Below are positions 5,178-9,239 of a stretch of 9,239 bases of DNA, one piece after another; position 1 is the first letter of the stretch, and every line of letters starts with the position of its first letter. The notes under the pieces are model-generated. The model was not told the origin of the DNA. It did no database searches and saw nothing but the letters and a program-made list of their open reading frames with translations. The translations under genes and the position numbers were made by a program. Source of the DNA: an uncultured Shinella sp. (lineage in GTDB: Bacteria > Pseudomonadota > Alphaproteobacteria > Rhizobiales > Rhizobiaceae); assembly GCA_946481465.1 (NCBI GenBank), contig CAMLOC010000088.1:1-9239 (forward strand), written 5' to 3'.

Positions 5178-6612
5178 TACGATCACCGTCATCCGCAACG
5201 CCCATACCGTCGTCGCCCACGATGCGGCCCGCGGCGGCCATGCCTATCTCCACGACGCCGACGTCGCCTTCGATGCGGCCGGCTTCGTCCATGTCGGCGG
5301 GCGCTACGAAGGGCCGTTCGGCGAGGAAATCTCCGGCCGCGACCGCATGGTCATGCCGGGCCTCGTCAACGTGCATTGCCATTCCGGCGAGGAGCCGATC
5401 TCGAAAAGCCTGTTCGAGGATGCCGGCACGGCGGCGCTCTGGGGTCAGGCGATGTACGAATATTCGACGCTGATCGAGATTGGCGACGACGCGGTCGAGG
5501 CCGCGCTCACCGTCATGCTCGGCGATCTCCTGCGCAGCGGTGTCACCACCTTCGTCGATATTGCCGGTCCGCATGCCTGCTGGCTGCCGACATTGGCGAA
5601 GAGCGGTGTGCGCGCCTATGTCGCCCCCGGCTTCCGCGAGGCGGCCTGGCATGTCGAAGACAGCCACCGGCTCGATTTCCGCTGGGACGGCGCGCGCGGC
5701 CGCGAGGCCTTCGCCCGGGCGCTGGAGACGGTCGATGCCGCCTGCGCGCATCCTTCGGGCCGGCTCGGCGGCATCGTTGCCCCGGCGCAGGTCGAGACCT
5801 GCTCGCCGGACCTGCTGCAGGCGGCGGCGGAGGCGGCGCGCAGCCGCGGCGTGCCGATCACCGTGCATGCCGCGCAGACCATGGCCGAGCACGAGGAGCT
5901 CATGCGCCGTCACGGCCTCACCGCCGTCGCCTATCTCGAAAGCCTCGGTCTTCTCGGGCCGGACCTCATCCTCGGGCACTGCATCTTCATCGACAGCCAT
6001 GCCTGGACGCGCCAGCGCACGGCGATGGATCTCGAGCGGCTCGCCGCCAGCAGGACAAGCGTCGCCCATTGCCCGGTCACCTTCTCGCGCAGCGGCATGG
6101 TGCTGCAATCGCTCGGCCGCTACCGGCAGGCGGGCGTCAATGTGGCGATCGGCACGGACAGCTACCCGTTCAATATGCTGGAGGAGATGCGCATGGCGAT
6201 GATCTGCGCCCGCATCGCCGGCGGTTCGGTCTTCGACGTCGATACGGCCGCGGTCTTCGAGGCGGCGACACTCTCTGGCGCGAGAGCGCTCGGGCGCAGC
6301 GACATCGGCCGCATCGCCAGGGGTGCGAAGGCGGATTTCTCGCTGGTCGATCTGAAGCATCCCGGCATGCAGCCGCTCTACGATCCCTTGCGCAACCTCC
6401 TGCATTGCGCCGCAGAGCGTGCGGTTGCCGCCGTCTATGTCGACGGCGCCTGCGTCATGCGGGAAGACCGCCCGACGCTGGTCGACTATGACGGCGCGCT
6501 GGCGGAGTTGCAGGCGGTGCAGGACTTCGCGGTGCGCCGCCTTGAGGCGAACGACCCGCGCGGCCGGTCCGCCGCGACGCTCGCGCCGCTGTCGCTGCCG
6601 GTCCTGTCCTGA
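5170..6612 (+). CDS. metal-dependent amidohydrolase (TrzA/AtzA/guanine deaminase-like class)
   Basis: The 480-aa cytoplasmic enzyme belongs to the amidohydrolase superfamily, probably removing an amino or other group from a nitrogenous, perhaps cyclic, compound brought in by the ABC transporter. The metal-site motifs are in order: MPGLVNVHCHSG (62-73; H69 and H71), TVHAAQT (231-237; H233), ILGHCIF (267-273; H270), VAHCPVT (298-304; H300) and GTDSYP (328-333; D330). The C-terminal RIARGAKADFSLVDL (381-395) is the usual return strand of the small beta-sandwich. Related deaminases and chlorohydrolases have Glu three residues after the third His; here that residue is Gln (Q236). This may mark a distinct subfamily with altered proton relay. 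Length is normal for the class (450-490). The start overlaps the permease by 8 nt with only a weak Shine-Dalgarno sequence, consistent with coupling. The family is secure; substrate is unknown. Confidence 0.88.
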   Translation: MPDTITVIRNAHTVVAHDAARGGHAYLHDADVAFDAAGFVHVGGRYEGPFGEEISGRDRMVMPGLVNVHCHSGEEPISKSLFEDAGTAALWGQAMYEYSTLIEIGDDAVEAALTVMLGDLLRSGVTTFVDIAGPHACWLPTLAKSGVRAYVAPGFREAAWHVEDSHRLDFRWDGARGREAFARALETVDAACAHPSGRLGGIVAPAQVETCSPDLLQAAAEAARSRGVPITVHAAQTMAEHEELMRRHGLTAVAYLESLGLLGPDLILGHCIFIDSHAWTRQRTAMDLERLAASRTSVAHCPVTFSRSGMVLQSLGRYRQAGVNVAIGTDSYPFNMLEEMRMAMICARIAGGSVFDVDTAAVFEAATLSGARALGRSDIGRIARGAKADFSLVDLKHPGMQPLYDPLRNLLHCAAERAVAAVYVDGACVMREDRPTLVDYDGALAELQAVQDFAVRRLEANDPRGRSAATLAPLSLPVLS

Positions 6613-6670
6613 GGCGAGAGCGGCCGCCTATCCGTGGCGCTGCGGATCGCCAAGGCGCGGGCGAGGCCCT

Positions 6671-8290
6671 ATGATGGTCCTTCCGACCCTCGACACGGCC
6701 TCATCCCGCATGCGCGCACGCCCGACCTTTCCCCGTTCCTCGGCCGCCCTTGCCGGCGGCTGGCTGCTGCTCGTCGCCGCCTTCGGCCTCTATTCGGCGG
6801 AAAGCCACCGGCAGGCGCTGGAACTGGAGGTCTCCGAGAGCGGCCGCGCGCTGCAAAGGGCGATCTCGCAGCGCGTCGCCCAGCATGACGCCCACCTGAC
6901 GAGCCTCAGCGCCCTGGGGCTCGCGCAGGCGCAGCCGTCGGAGGATTTCGATCTCGTCGCCAAATCCATCCTGCGCTTCTACCCGCGCATCGTCGCCATC
7001 GATCTCATCCGCCTCCAGCCGGCGGGCGTGGTGAGTTCCGCCACATCGGCCGACGGCTCGACATCCGATCCCGGGAAGGTTTCCAAAGCCGTGGCGGCGC
7101 TGACCCCCGGCAAGGCCGTCTACGGCGCGGATGCGCGGCCCGGCCATTACCGCCTGATGAAGCGCATGAACGACACGATGGCCGTCAGCCTCGATATCGA
7201 CGGGGCGAGGCTGGTCGAGGACGGGGAACTGCCGCGCTGGGCGCTGCTCGGGCTGGCGACGGGGGAGGGCAGGCTGTTGGAGATGGGGGCGGCGCAGCCC
7301 GCCGATTCGCGTTTCCTTTCCCGCACCATCCGTTTCGAGGCGCCGATCGCCAGCGCCACGCAGCCGCTCAGCCTGTCGCTGCAACGGCATGTCACGCTCG
7401 CCGCGCTGCTTCCGCCGCTGCCGCTCGCCCTCTTCGCCGCCGTCTCGCTGGCCGGGCTTGTGCTCGTGCGCTCGCTGCTCGGCCACCGGCGGGAGGCGGC
7501 GCTGGCGCGCGAGGCGGCGGAGGCGGCCGCGCGGCGCGAGGCGCTGCGCCAGCACGAAACGAAGCTCGCCCATGCGCTGCGCATCAACAGCATGGGCGAG
7601 ATGGCCTCGGGCATCGCCCATGAACTGACCCAGCCGCTGACGGCGCTGCTCAGCCAGAGCCAGGCGGGCCGGCGCCTCGCTGCGGCCGCCGGGCTCACGG
7701 ACTCGCCGGTCGACGGGGTGCTTGCCGCCAATGTGCTTCAGGCCAAACGGGCGGCCGATATCCTGGTGCGCCTGCGCGCCTATGTCGGCAGAAGCGCGCC
7801 GGAGGCCGGCGTGCACGATCTTTCCCGCCACGTCGCCGATATCGTCGCCCTGTCGCGCATCGATCTCGACCGGCGCGGCATCGCGCTCGATATCGACCTG
7901 CCGGAGGGTCCCGCGCCGGCGCGGGTCGATCCGGTGGAGATCGAGCAGGTCATCCACAACCTCGTCCGCAACGCCGCCGACGCGGTGGGCGAGGCGGGGC
8001 GGCCGGACGGGCGGGTGCGCGTGGCGCTGGCGCGGGAGGCGGCGGGCTATGCGATCCGCGTCAGCGACAACGGCACCGGCATCGCGCCGGATATCCTGCC
8101 GCGGCTGTTCGAGCCGTTCTTCTCCGGCAAGCCGGACGGCATGGGGCTCGGGCTCAGCCTGTGCGAAAGCATCGTCGAGCGCTTCGACGGCAGCATTTCG
8201 GCGGAGAACGGGACGGCGGGCGGTGCGGTCTTCACCGTGCGGCTGCCGGCGGCGGACGGTATCGGGGAACGCGAGGAGGCCGCGGAATGA
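6671..8290 (+). CDS. membrane sensor histidine kinase
   Basis: This is the sensor of a two-component system paired with the overlapping response-regulator gene. With the ATG at 6671 it has 539 residues; ATG 6674 is equally possible and sits better relative to GAGG (6663-6666). TM1 is at about 24-42 and TM2 at about 244-268, enclosing a roughly 200-residue periplasmic sensor region. Its start (HDAHLTSLSAL, then ILRFYPRIVAIDLI) recalls CHASE-like sensors, but I cannot assign a domain firmly. An Ala/Arg/Glu-rich coiled-coil linker (272-300) follows. The kinase core is complete: H-box GIAHELTQPLTAL with phospho-acceptor H317, N-box HNLVRNAADA with N434, G1 DNGTG (466-470), F-box FEPFFSGK (480-487), G2 GMGLGLS (490-496). 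The HELTQPL form is typical of FixL/DctB-related kinases. It lies 58 nt after the amidohydrolase without a clear terminator, so it may be co-transcribed with it. Confidence 0.9.
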   Translation: MMVLPTLDTASSRMRARPTFPRSSAALAGGWLLLVAAFGLYSAESHRQALELEVSESGRALQRAISQRVAQHDAHLTSLSALGLAQAQPSEDFDLVAKSILRFYPRIVAIDLIRLQPAGVVSSATSADGSTSDPGKVSKAVAALTPGKAVYGADARPGHYRLMKRMNDTMAVSLDIDGARLVEDGELPRWALLGLATGEGRLLEMGAAQPADSRFLSRTIRFEAPIASATQPLSLSLQRHVTLAALLPPLPLALFAAVSLAGLVLVRSLLGHRREAALAREAAEAAARREALRQHETKLAHALRINSMGEMASGIAHELTQPLTALLSQSQAGRRLAAAAGLTDSPVDGVLAANVLQAKRAADILVRLRAYVGRSAPEAGVHDLSRHVADIVALSRIDLDRRGIALDIDLPEGPAPARVDPVEIEQVIHNLVRNAADAVGEAGRPDGRVRVALAREAAGYAIRVSDNGTGIAPDILPRLFEPFFSGKPDGMGLGLSLCESIVERFDGSISAENGTAGGAVFTVRLPAADGIGEREEAAE

Positions 8291-8883
8291 CCATGGCGCC
8301 GGTCTATCTGGTCGATGACGACGAGGGGGTGCGCAGCGCGCTGTCACTGCTGCTCGGCACCTACGGCATCCGCATCGAGACCTTCGGCGATCCTGCCGCC
8401 TTCCTTGCCCGTGCGCCAAAACTCAAGCCCGGCGTGTTGCTGCTCGACCTGCGCATGCCGGCGATCACCGGCCTGCAACTGCACGAAAAACTCGCCGCCG
8501 TGGGCTGCGACTGGCCGACGATCATCTGCACCGGCCATGGCGATGTGCATGCCTGCCGCCGCGCCTTCAAGGCCGGCGTCGTGGACTTCCTCACCAAGCC
8601 CATCGACGAGCAGGTGCTGGTCGAGGCGCTGCAGCAGGCCTCCGGCGCGCTCGACGTGCATGCGGAGCGGGCCGAGGCGGCAAGGCTGGTGGCGCAGCTC
8701 ACCGAGCGCGAGCGCGAGGTGCTGGACATGGTGGCGCGCGGCTGGGCGACAAAGGAGATCGCCGAGGCGCTGCAGGTGTCGCCCCGCACGGTCGACACGC
8801 ACCGCGCTAACATCGCCCAGAAACTCGGCACGACCTCGGTCGCGGAATTCGCGCGCCTTTCGCTGATCGGGCAGGCTCCGTAG
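8287..8883 (+). CDS. FixJ/TtrR-like response regulator with LuxR-type HTH
   Basis: The 198-aa transcription factor is the cognate partner of the preceding kinase: its ATG overlaps the kinase stop codon (ATGA). Shine-Dalgarno GAGGAGG (8273-8279) lies 7 nt upstream, which decides this start over the ATG at 8293. The receiver domain spans about 4-120, with acidic residues D10-D12, phospho-acceptor D54 (LLLDLRMP), T82 (ICTGHGD) and K104 (LTKPID). A LuxR-type DNA-binding domain follows (about 136-196): LTEREREVLDMVARG, then KEIAEALQVSPRTVDTHRANI. All signature residues are intact. Its targets are not visible; plausible ones are the next gene and the ABC cluster. Confidence 0.93.
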   Translation: MTMAPVYLVDDDEGVRSALSLLLGTYGIRIETFGDPAAFLARAPKLKPGVLLLDLRMPAITGLQLHEKLAAVGCDWPTIICTGHGDVHACRRAFKAGVVDFLTKPIDEQVLVEALQQASGALDVHAERAEAARLVAQLTEREREVLDMVARGWATKEIAEALQVSPRTVDTHRANIAQKLGTTSVAEFARLSLIGQAP

Positions 8884-8991
8884 TCCTACCGACCTCGCTC
8901 CGTCCGTCCACCGATACCGCAAAAGCCGGAAATCTCCGAAAAGAGGGACGTCGCCGCCGGGAAGACCGGGCGGCCCCAGATGGAGACAGAC

Positions 8992-9239
8992 ATGAAGACC
9001 TTCGTTGCCGCCGCCTTTGCCGCCCTCACGCTTGCCGGCGCCGCCCAGGCTGAAATCCTCACCGAGCGCAACATGCCGCTCGACATCGCCGTCGAGGCGG
9101 CCGGCGCCGCCGTGAAGGCCTGCGCCGCCAAGAAGTTCAACGTATCGGTCGCCGTCGTCGACCGCGCCGGCGACGCCCGCGCCGTGCTGCGTGCCGATCG
9201 CGCCGGCCCGCATACGCTCGACAGCGCCATTCGCAAGGC
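8992..9239 (+). CDS. secreted GlcG/HbpS-family (DUF336, heme-binding-like) protein, 5' part
   Basis: The first 82 residues are present; the gene runs off the right edge. A Sec signal peptide is clear (MKTFVAAAFAALTLAGAAQA, cleavage before E21), so the protein is exported. The mature start matches the GlcG/HbpS fold: a helix (DIAVEAAGAAVKACAAKK, 31-48), then the strand NVSVAVVDRAGDARAVLRAD (50-69) and AGPHTLDSAIRK, corresponding to the usual V.V.D..G...A..R.DGA.......A..K pattern. Characterised relatives bind heme (Streptomyces HbpS) or are of unknown role in glycolate (glcG) and alcohol-oxidation clusters. ATG 8992 is chosen because GGAGA (8982-8986) lies 5 nt before it; an in-frame ATG at 8980 overlaps that site. 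A 6-bp hairpin (GCCGCC 8953-8958 with GGCGGC 8969-8974) lies in its leader. It follows the response regulator by 108 nt with no strong terminator. Confidence 0.85.
   Translation, partial: MKTFVAAAFAALTLAGAAQAEILTERNMPLDIAVEAAGAAVKACAAKKFNVSVAVVDRAGDARAVLRADRAGPHTLDSAIRK

Noticed and set aside
2723..6405. Long open frames on the minus strand opposite the permeases and amidohydrolase (for example 2723-4060, 3996-5198, 5113-6405)
   Set aside because: Their products are Arg/Asp/His/Gly-rich low-complexity sequence typical of antisense frames in GC-rich genes, with no family resemblance, while the plus strand carries intact conserved proteins.
6701..8419. 572-codon open frame on the minus strand across the kinase gene
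   Set aside because: It is an antisense shadow: the plus strand encodes a complete histidine kinase with every motif, and the minus product is compositionally biased.
8926..8945. Possible terminator after the response regulator (CGGA-AATC-TCCG followed by AAAAG)
   Set aside because: The stem is only 4 bp and there is no U-run, so it does not support transcription ending before the GlcG-like gene.
1..9239. CRISPR array, tRNA/rRNA genes, insertion sequences or prophage genes
   Set aside because: No regularly spaced repeats, cloverleaf or rRNA-like sequence, transposase/integrase motifs or terminal repeats were seen; composition is even across the coding regions.

Overview
The window is GC-rich (clearly above 60 percent by eye) with the codon style and gene families of an alphaproteobacterium. 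The best fit is the Rhizobiaceae (Rhizobium, Sinorhizobium/Ensifer or Shinella type). This rests on an AapJ/AapQ/AapM-type amino-acid ABC transporter, a FixJ-like response regulator, and a candidate EcfG (general stress sigma factor) promoter. The genus cannot be fixed from the sequence alone.

Layout: (1) 3-938 (+), the 3' two-thirds or more of an MFS transporter cut by the window edge. (2) 980-1371 (-), a two-gene operon of small uncharacterised hydrophilic proteins (65 and 60 aa). It converges on the MFS gene and is preceded by a GGAAC-N16-GGTT element that looks like an EcfG/RpoE2 promoter. (3) 1372-1833, a divergent intergenic region. Its right half is AT-rich and holds several copies of an ATTGT-N2-ACAAT-like motif, suggesting a GntR-type (FCD) operator cluster. 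(4) 1834-6612 (+), a tightly packed cluster of periplasmic binding protein, two permeases and a metal-dependent amidohydrolase. A perfect 11-bp GC hairpin separates the binding protein from the permeases. (5) 6671-8883 (+), a membrane histidine kinase and a FixJ/LuxR-type response regulator overlapping by an ATGA. (6) 8992 to the right edge (+), the start of a secreted GlcG/HbpS-family (DUF336) protein.

How the parts may work together (inference): the ABC proteins bring a polar nitrogenous compound across the inner membrane. The translationally coupled amidohydrolase, of the TrzA/AtzA/guanine-deaminase class, probably deaminates or hydrolyses it. The kinase/regulator pair may sense this or a related signal and control nearby genes. 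Two points stand out: the transporter has no ATPase gene here, although AapP normally completes the system, and the amidohydrolase has Gln where the class normally has a catalytic Glu. A secreted HbpS/GlcG-like protein next to a two-component system recalls the Streptomyces HbpS-SenS-SenR arrangement.
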